Shown here: piece by piece, positions 63,968 through 64,000 of the stretch
Layout of the letters: the number at the start of each line of letters is the position of its first letter
Position numbering within the stretch: the stretch's first letter is position 1
Assembly: GCF_000191065.1 (NCBI RefSeq)
Contig: NZ_GL872283.1
Coordinates: 1,239,721-1,303,720 of the forward strand
DNA length: 64,000 nt
Direction of reading: 5' to 3'
Origin: Prevotella multiformis DSM 16608
Lineage (GTDB): Bacteria; Bacteroidota; Bacteroidia; Bacteroidales; Bacteroidaceae
Made by a program: the position numbers and the translations under genes
The notes under the pieces: model-generated
The model's input: only the letters and a program-made list of their open reading frames with translations
Told to the model about the DNA's origin: nothing
Database searches by the model: none

Positions 63968-64000
63968 ATGTACAAACCAACATTTCAAAAGCGCAGCGTT
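63968..64000 (+). CDS. possible start of a gene cut by the right edge
   Basis: ATG at 63968 followed by ten open codons (MYKPTFQKRSV) to the window edge, about 58 bases after a -7-like box. Too short to identify. Confidence 0.35.
   Translation, partial: MYKPTFQKRSV

Overview
The window looks like chromosomal DNA of a Prevotella-like member of the Bacteroidales. Several genes start behind the phylum-specific promoter (TTTG, about 20 bases, TAnnTTTG), most genes lack a Shine-Dalgarno site, and the gene blocks are ones known from Bacteroidetes: ftsX-DUF3098-uppP-truB-queA-folK, and DUF1599-DoxX-tpiA-SPOR-folE. Coding GC is moderately high by eye. No tRNA, rRNA, CRISPR array, phage or insertion sequence was seen.

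Layout. 1-14 kb: the 5' part of one uvrA, a gliding-type C-terminal-domain protein, a LysM/periplasmic-binding-fold protein, a PorT-like barrel, a POT peptide transporter, two DUF3857/transglutaminase-like proteins and a second, complete uvrA. 14-21.4 kb: small envelope proteins, nrnA, a sugar nucleotidyltransferase, an HU-like DNA-binding protein behind a 22-bp palindrome array, typA and rpsO. 21.6-29.6 kb: a C10 cysteine protease, the ftsX-to-folK operon and a radical SAM gene. 30-39 kb: an lpxA-like gene behind a complete RND efflux operon, and a CCA-adding-type nucleotidyltransferase. 39-47 kb: a + strand run in which the DoxX/MauE-like membrane gene is fused in frame to triosephosphate isomerase, then SPOR, folE, a lipoprotein, exonuclease III and an SGNH/MBOAT acyl-transfer pair. 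47-54.7 kb: small envelope proteins, an EcoRV-type methyltransferase with a 5'-truncated EcoRV-type endonuclease remnant, and a xanthine salvage operon.

54.9-63.4 kb is the most unusual part. It is a nine-gene minus-strand operon behind one good promoter. Eight of its products are divergent versions of one fold (DUF2589-like), and the ninth is a small zinc-ribbon protein. None has a signal peptide or obvious membrane segment, so the likely product is a cytoplasmic assembly built from paralogous subunits with different tails: acidic disordered, coiled coil, long Arg-Pro repeats, and an L7/L12-like end. Its function is unknown to me. The operon is bracketed by two homologous repeat arrays of about 105 bp in the same orientation.

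A second theme is a set of non-coding arrays of about four units with a period of about 22 bp (two helical turns). Seven loci carry them, with three unrelated core sequences: TTCCCA/TGGGAA, CTACATGTA, and GCAA..AAG.CTTACTT.
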